Origin: Pseudoalteromonas flavipulchra NCIMB 2033 = ATCC BAA-314 | GTDB taxonomy: Bacteria; Pseudomonadota; Gammaproteobacteria; Enterobacterales; Alteromonadaceae | Assembly: GCA_000814665.1 (NCBI GenBank) | Contig: JWIH01000020.1 | Span: 310,001 to 374,000, forward strand | Length of the DNA stretch: 64,000 nucleotides | Reading direction: 5' to 3' | In this document: in pieces, positions 34,161 through 43,504 of the stretch | How the letters are laid out: the number at the start of each line of letters is the position of its first letter | Position numbering within the stretch: the stretch's first letter is position 1 | Position numbers and translations under genes: made by a program | Notes under the pieces: generated by a model | The model's database searches: none | Told to the model about the DNA's origin: nothing | What the model saw: the letters and a program-made list of their open reading frames with translations, nothing else

Positions 34161-35939
34161 TTATTTTATTTCATTTGGGTGAGAAACCCCCATCCACGCT
34201 TTATAAAGTAACGCTTGCTCGCTTGATGGGTTAGGTGTAAATGTTATCTTTTTAGGCTTATCATGGTCGCGGTCAAGCTTGATTTTCGTATTCATCAACT
34301 TATCACGACGGATAAAATCTACCGTGATTGTTTGACCAGGCTTGAAGTTTTCTAAGCTCGCTTTTAAATCTTTACGAACATGGTGTTTATCAAATGCAAC
34401 GATAAGGTCGCCTGCTGTTAGCCCCGCTTGCCATGCATTCCCATCTCGAGCTACATGGGTCAGCTCCAGTAATTCACCCTTTTGTCTTGCCATACCATCT
34501 AAGCTAGCGATCATTTTAGCCGACTCTGGATAATCATAAACAAGTCCTACTTTGTCGAATAACTTGTCAAAGTCTATGTTCGCTGGTGTATCAACATATT
34601 CATTCCACCAAGTATTGTAGTCTTGACCGGTAAGCGCTTTTAGGATGTTTTTAACATCTTCACTGGTGAAGCTATTTGGCAATTTATGCTGTTGGTAAAG
34701 CGCTTTATGAACGTCACGGTAGCTAATTTTTCCGTTTGACTTCTCGAGTAAATCGATATCAAGTGCCATGGACACCAACGCACCTTCTGAATAGATATTG
34801 GTGCTGTAATTTATCCCATGATCGCCACCTTGATTGATCCATTTATCAAAGCTCGTTGCAGCAACCGACTGAACATGACGACCAGGAGTTTTCAAATGAC
34901 GATTAACACGCTTAGTCAGCATTTTAAGATATTCGTCATTGGTGGTGATCCCTGCACTTAGCAGCAAATAATCCTCAAAGTAGCTGGTTGAGCCTTCAGC
35001 TAGCCACAACAAATCCGTGTAATTTGGTGCGACGTAATCATAAGGAACCATGCCCGTTGGGCGATAGTTTTTGACATTCCACGTGTGGATGAATTCATGT
35101 GCTGCTGTAGAGATAAAACCAATATAGTCATCTCTTTCTTTAAAACTGTCTCTATGTCTTTGAATAATCGTCGAGTTTAAGTGCTCTGTTGCCCCTCGTG
35201 CACCACTAGTTGCATGCACCATAAAGACATAACGGTCATAAGGATAATCGTGCCAAATGAGCGTGCCGGTTTGAACGAGTTTTTTAAGATCCGCGAGCAT
35301 TTGGTCAACGTCATAGTTACCCTCGCCCCAAATAACTAATTCATATTTGCGGCCATCTACTTCAAATTTGTGTAGCTGATTAATACCAGTTTCAATAGGG
35401 GAATCTAACAATATGTCGTAGTTATCGGCTTTGAAGCTGTGTTTTGAATCGGCAAAGTCCATACCAGAGACAGAGCGCCAGCCCTTAGGTACATTGAGTT
35501 CAACAGAAACAGGCTCAGATCTGAAAGATTCACTAAACATCAAAAAGCCAGATGCATCAATAAACGCGTGGGTGTCATCTATGTGTCTGGCTCGAAGACC
35601 TAACTCATTGGCATAAACCTGATATTTAACCGTCAGCTCGGTAGGTTCGCTAAGGTGCACACGCCATGTGTTTTTATCAATTTTTTCCCATTTTTGTGCT
35701 TGCCCGCTTTGAGATTTTGCGTCAAAAAAGCGTACGCCGTTGGCTAAATCCAATATCTCGTAGCGACCTGTACGCCAATCTGGAAGTTGCACATCAATGC
35801 TTGATTGTGAGGATTTTGGAAACTTAACTTCTACTTCTGCAAGGTGATGCTGTGGTTGTGTAATTGAAATATGGTAGTCGACGTCAGCATAAACACTAAA
35901 GGTTGCTGTACATGCTAAGGCAATAAGACTTTTCTTCAT
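34161..35939 (-). CDS. M61 family metallopeptidase with PDZ domain
   Basis: The 592-aa protein has a signal peptide (MKKSLIALACTATFSVYA). It has a glycyl-aminopeptidase-type N-terminal beta domain and a thermolysin-like catalytic domain with HEFIHTWNVKNYRP (zinc HExxH, about residue 282) and a downstream Glu ligand in LWLAEGSTSYFEDYLL. A C-terminal PDZ domain (about residues 490-580) has AGLTAGDLIVAFDKHHV. It is a periplasmic peptidase. The start at 35939 is chosen because the signal peptide begins there; the longer frame has no support. Confidence 0.93.
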   Translation of the reverse strand: MKKSLIALACTATFSVYADVDYHISITQPQHHLAEVEVKFPKSSQSSIDVQLPDWRTGRYEILDLANGVRFFDAKSQSGQAQKWEKIDKNTWRVHLSEPTELTVKYQVYANELGLRARHIDDTHAFIDASGFLMFSESFRSEPVSVELNVPKGWRSVSGMDFADSKHSFKADNYDILLDSPIETGINQLHKFEVDGRKYELVIWGEGNYDVDQMLADLKKLVQTGTLIWHDYPYDRYVFMVHATSGARGATEHLNSTIIQRHRDSFKERDDYIGFISTAAHEFIHTWNVKNYRPTGMVPYDYVAPNYTDLLWLAEGSTSYFEDYLLLSAGITTNDEYLKMLTKRVNRHLKTPGRHVQSVAATSFDKWINQGGDHGINYSTNIYSEGALVSMALDIDLLEKSNGKISYRDVHKALYQQHKLPNSFTSEDVKNILKALTGQDYNTWWNEYVDTPANIDFDKLFDKVGLVYDYPESAKMIASLDGMARQKGELLELTHVARDGNAWQAGLTAGDLIVAFDKHHVRKDLKASLENFKPGQTITVDFIRRDKLMNTKIKLDRDHDKPKKITFTPNPSSEQALLYKAWMGVSHPNEIK

Positions 35940-36117
35940 TATTTTTGTTTCGGTAATTCGAGATAAAATCAACTTACCAAATCAGCGACTTACACGCGAA
36001 GTAATATCGATGAGTAAACAGCAAACTCCGATACTTTACCGTGTTAAATTTCTGCGCATAACGGCGTAATTTGTTGTAGACTTAGTAACTAAGAGATTAT
36101 TTTATGATTGGAAATCT

Positions 36118-37650
36118 GTGACTGACAATGCCGTAATGCTCGAGCAGAAATTAAAGCAAGCTATAGAGGCTAGAAAAACGCTTGAGGATGCAAGAAAACA
36201 ACAAGTAGAACTCCTTACTCAATTTGCTGCAAAGTTATCCTTAGCCTGCAAAGGGCAAGATGTTTCACTTGATAATCAGTTAGCTAAATTTCGTATTGCA
36301 CTTAATAAAGGCGTCGATTTTGAGCTGCTTGTGCCTTTTATTGACGGAATTTCTGAGCCGCTAAAGTCACAAGAAGTGACCAATTCAAATAATCAAAAAG
36401 CTTTGCAAACAGCAATTCAGCAAAGCGGAAAGTTACTGCAGAAGCTCAAGGGATTACCAGATGAGTCGCGTAGAAAGTTGCGTCACTTATTGGACGTAGA
36501 ACTTGAAGATATCAACTCTACTAATGCTTATATCCCCGCGTTGGAGTCTTTGGTTTCTATCTACCATACGGTTTTACAATCAAAAGTAGAAATTACTGAA
36601 GAAGCATCTCATAGCCACCACCCAGAATTAGCTACTGAGCTTCAAGCTTTGATCAACGAATTAATTTTCGAAGATGAAGTAATAGAAAAGGTTAAAGAGA
36701 TCCGCGCAAGCGTTGCGGAAAACAACAGTTTAGATAATTTATATTCAGCAGCGACAGAAATCATTAAAATTATTGCGCAAACGATTGCCAAAGAGCGCCA
36801 ATCCGCACAAGGTTTTTTGGTTTCACTGAATCAAACACTGGAAGAGTTACATCGCTCTATTGTTGAAACAACGGCGCGTTCAAAATCAACATCTAAAGAA
36901 CTACAGTCGTTAAACAATAAAATAGAGTTAAAAATTCAAAACTTAAATCAGCAAACCCAAAACGCCAACTCAATAACTGAGCTTAAAGCCTTGGTCGACA
37001 ATGAGTTGAAACTACTGAGTGCTGATTTGATAGAGCGTGAAAAGCTTGAAAAACATGAACGAGAGGCGCTGCTTGACTCGTTTGATGCAATTAATAATCG
37101 TATTAACACCTTAGAGTCTAAAGTTTCAAATTATAAAAAGCGACTCAGCGAACAGAAGTTCAAAAGCCTATTGGATAGCTTAACTAAGTTACCAAATAGA
37201 GCTGCTTTCGATGAGCGTCTAACCCATGAAATGCACCTATTTGAGATAAACGACTCAGATGTAACGCTGGTTGTTATCGACGTTGATCACTTTAAATCTA
37301 TCAACGACCGTTATGGTCATAGTGCGGGCGACAAAACATTGCAAGTGATCGCACGAGCCCTTAAAAAGTCTATTAGGAAAAGCGATTTTATCGCACGCTA
37401 CGGCGGCGAGGAATTTGTTTTGCTAATGCCTGGTATGCCGCTGACTCATGCGCAAAAACCGCTTGAAAAAGTAAGGCAAGTCATTAAATCTATACCATTC
37501 AAATTTAAAGAAAAAGAAGTCGAAATTACGATTTCTCTCGGTGCTACTCAGTTTGTCAAAGGGGACACTGCATTGAGTGCCTTTGACCGAGCTGATGCAG
37601 CGCTTTATGAAGCGAAGAACAGCGGGCGAGATAGATTGTGTTTTAAGTAA
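36118..37650 (+). CDS. Diguanylate cyclase with long coiled-coil N-terminus
   Basis: The 510-aa protein has an N-terminal helical/coiled-coil region (residues about 1-340). It is followed by a full GGDEF domain: DSLTKLPNRAAFDERL, VIDVDHFKSINDRYGH and the active site YGGEEF. The inhibitory I-site RKSD sits five residues before GGEEF, so product feedback is expected. It makes c-di-GMP, promoting sessile growth. No transmembrane segment or sensor domain is recognised; the coiled coil presumably carries the signal input. The start is GTG at 36118 with a weak GGAAA; ATG at 36136 is possible. Confidence 0.92.
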   Translation: MTDNAVMLEQKLKQAIEARKTLEDARKQQVELLTQFAAKLSLACKGQDVSLDNQLAKFRIALNKGVDFELLVPFIDGISEPLKSQEVTNSNNQKALQTAIQQSGKLLQKLKGLPDESRRKLRHLLDVELEDINSTNAYIPALESLVSIYHTVLQSKVEITEEASHSHHPELATELQALINELIFEDEVIEKVKEIRASVAENNSLDNLYSAATEIIKIIAQTIAKERQSAQGFLVSLNQTLEELHRSIVETTARSKSTSKELQSLNNKIELKIQNLNQQTQNANSITELKALVDNELKLLSADLIEREKLEKHEREALLDSFDAINNRINTLESKVSNYKKRLSEQKFKSLLDSLTKLPNRAAFDERLTHEMHLFEINDSDVTLVVIDVDHFKSINDRYGHSAGDKTLQVIARALKKSIRKSDFIARYGGEEFVLLMPGMPLTHAQKPLEKVRQVIKSIPFKFKEKEVEITISLGATQFVKGDTALSAFDRADAALYEAKNSGRDRLCFK

Positions 37651-37753
37651 ATAGAGTTAACTTGGGCAAAGGCTGAGTGGCGAGACATTCTACTTGTCCC
37701 CACTTTGCTCAGTTACACCAATTCGCTGCGCATTACAAACAAGGAGTAAGCCT

Positions 37754-39097
37754 ATGCAAGTAGAGCTAAACCCAACTGGGGTTCTTAACTTATTATCAAG
37801 ATTGGAAGTCGATTTACTTCAGCAGTCAACCACGAGTGAGAGATATAGGCTTTTTAGAAATTGTGCATTGGCGGTGTTGAATGTAGGAAGTCATACCGAT
37901 TCCAGTTCTGAAATCTATAACAAATACGAAGATTTTGATATCCAGCTACTCGCACGCGAGCGAGGAATAAAAATTGCGTTAAGCAATCCCCCCGAGTCAG
38001 CTTTTGTCGATGGTCAAATAATTACCGGTATTCATGAGCACATATTCTCTGTGATCCGCGACATACTTTTTATTTGTCAAAAATACCACGGTGAAAACAA
38101 ATCGCCGGTAGAAATTACCCATATGGTTTTTGACATGCTGCGTAACGCTGATGCGCTTGAAGTGAATAAAGACCCTAACATGATTGTCTGTTGGGGTGGT
38201 CATTCAATCAATGAAGTTGAATACAAATACACCAAGGAAGTGGGTTATCAACTTGGGCTTCGTGGCCTAAACATTTGTACTGGTTGTGGACCGGGCGCAA
38301 TGAAAGGCCCGATGAAAGGAGCGACAATTGGTCATGCTAAGCAACGGATCTCGAATAACCGTTATTTAGGCCTTACCGAACCCAGCATTATTGCCGCTGA
38401 ACCGCCTAACCCTATTGTTAATGAATTAGTGATTTTGCCTGATATTGAAAAGCGTCTCGAGGCGTTTGTACGCATTGCGCATGGCATCATTATTTTCCCA
38501 GGTGGTGCTGGAACAGCTGAAGAGCTGCTTTATTTACTGGGGATTTTGTTACATCCAGAAAACGAAAAGCAATGTTTGCCTGTGATCTTAACAGGCCCTA
38601 AAGAGTCAGCTGCATATTTTGAAGAACTCAGTGCCTTTGTTGAAAAAACACTCGGGAAAGAAGCTCTGTCTAAGTTTGAGATTATCGTAGACAATCCAGA
38701 GCTAGTAGCCAAAAAGCTCAAACAATCGATGGCAACGGTGCGCGAGTATCGTAAGTCCGAAGGTGATGCTTATTACTTTAATTGGACATTAAAGATTGAA
38801 AATGATTTTCAGCATCCATTTGCACCTACCCATGAAAATATGTCGGGCTTAGACTTACACCTAGAGCAACCAAAACAATTACTGGCCGCTAACTTAAGAC
38901 GTGCTTTTTCTGGTATTGTTGCCGGTAACGTGAAAGATGAAGGTATTACAGCAATTAAGCAGCATGGTCCGTATGAACTAAGTGGTGATAAATCACTGAT
39001 GGCCGATATGGATAAGCTGCTAGGTGCATTTGTGGCTCAGGGGCGAATGAAGCTACCTGGGAGCAAATATATACCGTGTTATAAAATTAAAGCTTAG
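37754..39097 (+). CDS. ppnN: Pyrimidine/purine nucleotide 5'-monophosphate nucleosidase
   Basis: The 447-aa protein matches E. coli PpnN (YgdH): [23 protein letters not shown] at the start, a LOG-type nucleoside hydrolase core with the [16 protein letters not shown] motif (about residue 250), and the N- and C-terminal (p)ppGpp-responsive domains of the family. It cleaves nucleotide monophosphates to base plus ribose-5-phosphate and is activated by (p)ppGpp in E. coli. The start at 37754 has AAGGAG 7 bases upstream; the longer frame reaches into untranslated DNA. xni follows after 5 bp. Confidence 0.95.
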   Translation: MQVELNPTGVLNLLSRLEVDLLQQSTTSERYRLFRNCALAVLNVGSHTDSSSEIYNKYEDFDIQLLARERGIKIALSNPPESAFVDGQIITGIHEHIFSVIRDILFICQKYHGENKSPVEITHMVFDMLRNADALEVNKDPNMIVCWGGHSINEVEYKYTKEVGYQLGLRGLNICTGCGPGAMKGPMKGATIGHAKQRISNNRYLGLTEPSIIAAEPPNPIVNELVILPDIEKRLEAFVRIAHGIIIFPGGAGTAEELLYLLGILLHPENEKQCLPVILTGPKESAAYFEELSAFVEKTLGKEALSKFEIIVDNPELVAKKLKQSMATVREYRKSEGDAYYFNWTLKIENDFQHPFAPTHENMSGLDLHLEQPKQLLAANLRRAFSGIVAGNVKDEGITAIKQHGPYELSGDKSLMADMDKLLGAFVAQGRMKLPGSKYIPCYKIKA

Positions 39098-39102
39098 AGT
39101 GA

Positions 39103-39873
39103 ATGAATAATTTGTTGTTAATAGATGCGCTTAACCTTATCAGGCGCATCTATGCTGTTAACGAACCAAAAGGTAATAAAGAACAAGAGGCCCATATAAA
39201 GGCCTCTTGTCTTCGTGTAGAACAAGCTACTCGTAGCTTGTTACGTAAAACAGGGGCGACACACGCCGTTGCGGTCTTTGATGGTGATAAGAGTTGGCGT
39301 TATCACTTCTACCCAAAATATAAAATAAGCCGCCAACCAATGCCCGAATTCCTAAATCAGAACCTCGATAAGTTTTCAGAAGCGTTCGCAAATGTCGGTG
39401 TTAAATCATTTAATCCCGAACATGATGAAGCTGACGATGTCATCGCGACGCTTGCTTGTAAAGCCGCTGCCGCCAATGTCAACTGCACGATAGTATCGAC
39501 TGATAAAGGCTTCTTACCCCTAATAAATGATGCTATCTCTGTGTACGACTATTTCAAAAAGTCGATAATTTCTATTGAAGATATCAAAAGTCGATTTTCT
39601 GTCACCCAAAGCAAGCTCGAAATGTTTTGGGCATTAAGTGGCGACAAGACGAACGATATTCCTGGTGTTACAGGGGTTGGGGTAAAGACGGCGCAAGAGC
39701 TACTGGCAAAACATGACGACTTTGAAAGTATGCTAAAAGATGAGACCGTAAAGCCTGCTGCAAAAGCAAAATTAGAGGCCGGAGCAAGCGACTATGTTAC
39801 CAGCCTTGCACTGGTGACACTAAGAAGAGATATTGAAATTGGCTTTAGTTTGAAGGATATACGAGTGGTTTGA
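39103..39873 (+). CDS. xni: Flap endonuclease Xni
   Basis: The 256-aa protein is a stand-alone 5'-3' exonuclease-domain homologue. It has MNNLLLIDALNLIRRIY, FDGDKSWRYHFYPKYKISR, the acidic HDEADDVIATLA segment and the helix-hairpin-helix GVTGVGVKTAQELLAKH. It corresponds to E. coli Xni (ExoIX), which cleaves flap DNA. It lies 5 bp after ppnN, the same gene order as ygdH-xni in E. coli. Confidence 0.95.
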   Translation: MNNLLLIDALNLIRRIYAVNEPKGNKEQEAHIKASCLRVEQATRSLLRKTGATHAVAVFDGDKSWRYHFYPKYKISRQPMPEFLNQNLDKFSEAFANVGVKSFNPEHDEADDVIATLACKAAAANVNCTIVSTDKGFLPLINDAISVYDYFKKSIISIEDIKSRFSVTQSKLEMFWALSGDKTNDIPGVTGVGVKTAQELLAKHDDFESMLKDETVKPAAKAKLEAGASDYVTSLALVTLRRDIEIGFSLKDIRVV

Positions 39874-40012
39874 AGGGACTTTTGATTGGCAATGTATCAC
39901 ATCGTCGCTAAGCGCTAGGCGAATGTAGATGACTTTGATATATTGCATACAAGCGTATCTCAGTTTTTGCAGATACAAGGTCCGTTTTACCCATTCTTTA
40001 TTGAGCAGTTAG

Positions 40013-40396
40013 ATGATTAGGAAAATACTACAGTACATATTTCTTGGCCTTGCGGTTTACGTTACTGTGGTGTTTCTCGTGATCAATTATTATAAAGATG
40101 ACCCGCAAGCGATGATTTGGCAGGACCGAGAAGCGTTTAACAATCGTTTCATTCGTAATCTTAGCCTTGAAAAGCCGACTGAGTTAGACACTGTGTTAGA
40201 TACCTTGGGTAGCCCGGATCTAACGTATGTAAAGAAGAAACAAGACAATACGATTGTACAAATTGTGTTTTATCGCACTCAGCTTGTAAAACCAGATGGT
40301 ATTACTACGGAAGATGAATGCACCGGGTTATTGTTTGAAAATGGCATATTAAAGCTTTGGGGACCTGGTGCTCGGGTCACATTTGATAAAGTGTGA
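40013..40396 (+). CDS. DUF3192 family membrane-anchored protein
   Basis: The 127-aa protein has one N-terminal transmembrane helix (about residues 5-24). It is followed by a DUF3192 periplasmic domain: DPQAMIWQDREAFNNR, LDTLGSPDLT, and DECTGLLFENGILKLWG with a conserved cysteine. The fold is related to SmpA/BamE-like small outer-envelope modules as I recall. The TGA stop is followed directly by the terminal inverted repeat of palindromic element copy 2. The function is unknown. Confidence 0.85.
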   Translation: MIRKILQYIFLGLAVYVTVVFLVINYYKDDPQAMIWQDREAFNNRFIRNLSLEKPTELDTVLDTLGSPDLTYVKKKQDNTIVQIVFYRTQLVKPDGITTEDECTGLLFENGILKLWGPGARVTFDKV

Positions 40397-40397
40397 T

Positions 40398-40556
40398 ACC
40401 AATTAAATTAATCTTCCAACCAATTTGAAGGGTAAAATACCATATTAGCTTCGTTAACAACGCCTCATTTAGAACAACTAAATAGCAATGGTTTTGCCTT
40501 GCTAACAAAGCTATTTTACCGTTTTAAAATAGACCGTTTACTTAATAAAATTGGTA
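40398..40556. repeat. Palindromic MITE-like repeat element, copy 2
   Basis: This 159-bp copy matches 21070-21229 in the same orientation. It shares TTTGAAGGGT, ATATTAGCTTCGTTAA, CTCATTTAGAACAACTAAAT and TTTACTTAATA with short mismatches. The ends TACCAATT and AATTGGTA are perfect inverted repeats. It begins one base after the TGA of the DUF3192 gene and ends 7 bp before the next start codon, so most of it lies in a 167-bp gap. Confidence 0.87.
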
Positions 40557-40563
40557 AAGATAG

Positions 40564-42255
40564 ATGGATGCAAGGATAGTTACTAGTAAAACGCTGTTCG
40601 CGATAGCCCAAGGTACACACAAAGTATTACGTCTTTATTATCACAAAGAGAAGTGGTCTTCTATCTACCCTACCTTAGTTAAACTTGCACAGCTTTATAT
40701 GGACTGTTATGAGTCCTCGCCTAGTAGCATGCATGGACAACTTGGACTGTATTCACAAAACTTGGGTTACAACACTAATCTGGTCATGAATCAAAATGTG
40801 TTGGTTTGTATGGCTTGTCATCACTTAAAGTTTTCTCGTGCAGTAACCGAAGAGCTATTGCTTGCAAGCTTTGCGGACTATTTATGCGTAGCGAGAGAAA
40901 GCGATCAACTCGCAGCAGGTAAAAAGTTAGATGCACAGCAAGATAAGCTTTGGAAAGTTCGCCATCAATTGGCTGTACAAATACTGAGTGATGGGCAAAC
41001 ACCTAACTTGCAATGTTTGCGAATTTTATCTCGCCTTTCAAACTACGACAGCAAGCTAGTGGCTTCTACCCCTCAGCGCTTTAATGACCATGCTTCTTTG
41101 ATTGTGGCAATCGCTCACCGATTAGCAAGCTTAATAACGCCAACACACAAGCAAAATTGCGTGGCTTTAGACAGAGCGATTAAGCTTCTTTATAGCAAGC
41201 TCAGTTATGCTTTTGCATTAAAAGTGCTGAGTGCAATTGCTGGGGCATTTGTTAAACATCCTGCGGGGTTGCTGTGCGAGATTAAAGGCGAAGTGGGCTT
41301 TTTGGTGATACAAAGCAATAGTGAAAAAATAATTGCTGTTGTCGAACAAGGGCAAACTAAAAAGCTGGCGAAGGCCAACCGTAAATTCCAGTTTCACTGT
41401 GGTTTAACTGCAACGACAGATGCAAAGCTACTTTACAATATCTGGGACCGAGCTGCTGAACCGGCAGCACTTCCATTTGGTTCTGAACATTTACATCTAC
41501 TAGAAACAGTAAAAGCCTTATCTCACAGTCAATTTCAAAGTATTCGTGCACTTGAAAAGCTGATTTGCGAGTTCGATTCGGTGTCAAGTGCATTGCAGAT
41601 AGCAGCAAAGCAGTATAACCGTGAAAATCTAAAAGCCGCATCGGTTAGGCACTCTCTCGCCATGGTAGGACTTGATGCAGCTGGATTACTGGCGCAGCGA
41701 GTATTGCTTGAGCAGATCATAGCCAATCATAAGCTTCCTTTCACAGAAGATATCGTGCATAAATATGGCGTAATTAGTCAAATCATCGCCTTATATGTTG
41801 GTGAAAGTTATGGTGAACAATTTGAGCGTTTATTGTCGCCATTTGCAGCGGTTATTGTATTTTTAGTGACTAAACAAGGGGTAGAGATCCAACATGCCAC
41901 TGCACTCCATTCTCGTGAGTATTCAGAAGAACTAGTATCCATTGCTAACCTATTTGGGATCCGCGCAATAGCAAAAGATAAATACCTAGACTTTAATCAG
42001 CAGTATTTTGAAAAAAGCATTCTTCATAAGGCAATGCTAGATAGCGAAACGTTAAAAAAATCTCAGACCAACACACAGTGTAAACTGTTCATTTTTATTA
42101 AACTGATTGCACTTAAAGTGATATCACCCACTTTTGTGTTAACTGCATGGCAAAAACAATTAGTCGATGACGTATTAGCTGAAAGTCGTTTTGTTACCGC
42201 ACAAAAGTTTGATGTAGCGCTACTAGAGGCCGGATTTTACTCATCTATTGCCTGA
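40564..42255 (+). CDS. Unknown protein with HDOD-like segment
   Basis: The 563-aa cytoplasmic protein has no signal peptide, transmembrane helix or standard motif. Residues about 355-410 (ALQIAAKQYNRENLKAASVRHSLAMVGLDAAGLL) resemble the HDOD core, where a helix with small-residue spacing precedes SIR-x-A-L-x-x-(L/V)GL. HDOD proteins are regulatory relatives of HD phosphohydrolases that lack catalytic residues. The N-terminal 200 residues look helical. The ATG follows the repeat element after 7 bp, so its leader lies in the repeat and no ribosome-binding site is obvious beyond AAAGATAG. The assignment is tentative. Confidence 0.6.
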   Translation: MDARIVTSKTLFAIAQGTHKVLRLYYHKEKWSSIYPTLVKLAQLYMDCYESSPSSMHGQLGLYSQNLGYNTNLVMNQNVLVCMACHHLKFSRAVTEELLLASFADYLCVARESDQLAAGKKLDAQQDKLWKVRHQLAVQILSDGQTPNLQCLRILSRLSNYDSKLVASTPQRFNDHASLIVAIAHRLASLITPTHKQNCVALDRAIKLLYSKLSYAFALKVLSAIAGAFVKHPAGLLCEIKGEVGFLVIQSNSEKIIAVVEQGQTKKLAKANRKFQFHCGLTATTDAKLLYNIWDRAAEPAALPFGSEHLHLLETVKALSHSQFQSIRALEKLICEFDSVSSALQIAAKQYNRENLKAASVRHSLAMVGLDAAGLLAQRVLLEQIIANHKLPFTEDIVHKYGVISQIIALYVGESYGEQFERLLSPFAAVIVFLVTKQGVEIQHATALHSREYSEELVSIANLFGIRAIAKDKYLDFNQQYFEKSILHKAMLDSETLKKSQTNTQCKLFIFIKLIALKVISPTFVLTAWQKQLVDDVLAESRFVTAQKFDVALLEAGFYSSIA

Positions 42256-42451
42256 TATTTATTCTATAAATACTATCAATAACAAGCATAAATCATATGT
42301 ATGTCATTTTTTCATTCCATACTGGAATAAGACCTAATTAATTGCTATAAAACGCGGCTTAAACAAGCGAACGTACACCTTTGTTAATTTCTACTAAACT
42401 TAGTCTGCAATTCTTCTCGGGTGTATTCCAACTTTTGATAAAGGAAAAAAC

Positions 42452-43459
42452 ATGGCACAGCAAACCATCACAGTTATCCGTGGCGACGGCATTGGCCCTA
42501 GCATCATCGATTCAGCAATCGAGATCTTAAAAGCCGTAGGTTGCGACTATGAATACGAGTACGTAGACGCAGGTTTGGCTGCTTTAGAAAAAACAGGTGA
42601 ATTACTTCCAGCAGCAACGCTAGAAGCAATTGAGCGTAACAAAATCACGCTAAAGGGCCCATTAACTACACCTGTTGGCGAAGGTTTCACTTCAATCAAC
42701 GTGACATTGCGTAAGCATTTTGGCCTTTACGCAAACGTTCGTCCAGTTAAGTCATTTGAAGGTACTAAAGCACGTTACGATGATATTGATATCATTACCG
42801 TACGTGAAAACACGCAAGGTATGTACTCAGGTCTTGGTCAAGTTGTCTCTGAAGATGGCAACGAAGCGGAAGCAATGTCAAAGATCACTCGCGAAGGTGC
42901 TGAAAAGATCGTAACTTTCGCTTATGAGTTAGCGCAGCGTGAAGGTCGTAAGAAAGTAACAGCGGTTCACAAAGCGAACATCCTAAAATCAACTTCAGGT
43001 CTATTCCTTAAAGTTGCTCGTGAAGTGGGTGAGCGTTACCCTGAAATTGAATCAGCAGAAATGATCGTTGATGCTACTTGTATGAAACTTGTAATGACAC
43101 CTGAAGAGTTTGATGTGATCGTCACAACAAACCTTTTCGGTGATATCCTTTCTGATCTTTGTGCGGGTCTTGTTGGTGGTCTTGGTATGGCGCCAGGTGC
43201 AAACATTGGTACTGATGCTGCAATCTTTGAAGCGGTTCACGGTAGCGCACCAGATATCGCAGGCAAAAACCTTGCAAACCCAACTTCTGTTATTCTAGCT
43301 TCAATTCAAATGCTTGAGTACTTAGGCGAAGCTGATAAAGCGGAAAAAATCCGCAGTGCAGTAGCTGACGTTATCAAGAGCGGTGACCGTACAACGCGCG
43401 ATCTTGGTGGTAGCCACGGCACTACCGATTTCACACAGGCGGTAATTGAGCGCCTTTAA
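42452..43459 (+). CDS. Isocitrate dehydrogenase (NAD-type, monomer family of LeuB/IDH)
   Basis: The 335-aa beta-decarboxylating dehydrogenase contains VIRGDGIGPSI, a substrate loop TSINVTLRKHFGLYANVRP (Arg), IITVRENTQGMYSGL, the metal motif NLFGDILSDLCAG and AVHGSAPDIAGKNLANP. The Ser-x-Asn-x-x-Leu-Arg region and the absence of the LeuB-specific loop point to NAD-dependent isocitrate dehydrogenase, as in Shewanella, with isopropylmalate or homoisocitrate activity less likely. It acts in the TCA cycle. The ATG follows AAAGGAAAAAAC. The codon usage looks optimised, suggesting high expression. Confidence 0.88.
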   Translation: MAQQTITVIRGDGIGPSIIDSAIEILKAVGCDYEYEYVDAGLAALEKTGELLPAATLEAIERNKITLKGPLTTPVGEGFTSINVTLRKHFGLYANVRPVKSFEGTKARYDDIDIITVRENTQGMYSGLGQVVSEDGNEAEAMSKITREGAEKIVTFAYELAQREGRKKVTAVHKANILKSTSGLFLKVAREVGERYPEIESAEMIVDATCMKLVMTPEEFDVIVTTNLFGDILSDLCAGLVGGLGMAPGANIGTDAAIFEAVHGSAPDIAGKNLANPTSVILASIQMLEYLGEADKAEKIRSAVADVIKSGDRTTRDLGGSHGTTDFTQAVIERL

Positions 43460-43484
43460 TTCTTAACGCTCAATTTAATCCTTG

Positions 43485-43504
43485 GGTGGTGCGTTAGCAC
43501 CACC
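43485..43504. terminator. Terminator sharing the protease 3' end
   Basis: GGTGGTGC (43485-43492) pairs with GCACCACC (43497-43504) around GTTA, followed by TTCTTCTT on the plus strand. It ends the isocitrate dehydrogenase gene. On the minus strand its bases are the last codons (Arg, Trp, Cys) and the stop of the M6 protease gene. Confidence 0.8.
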
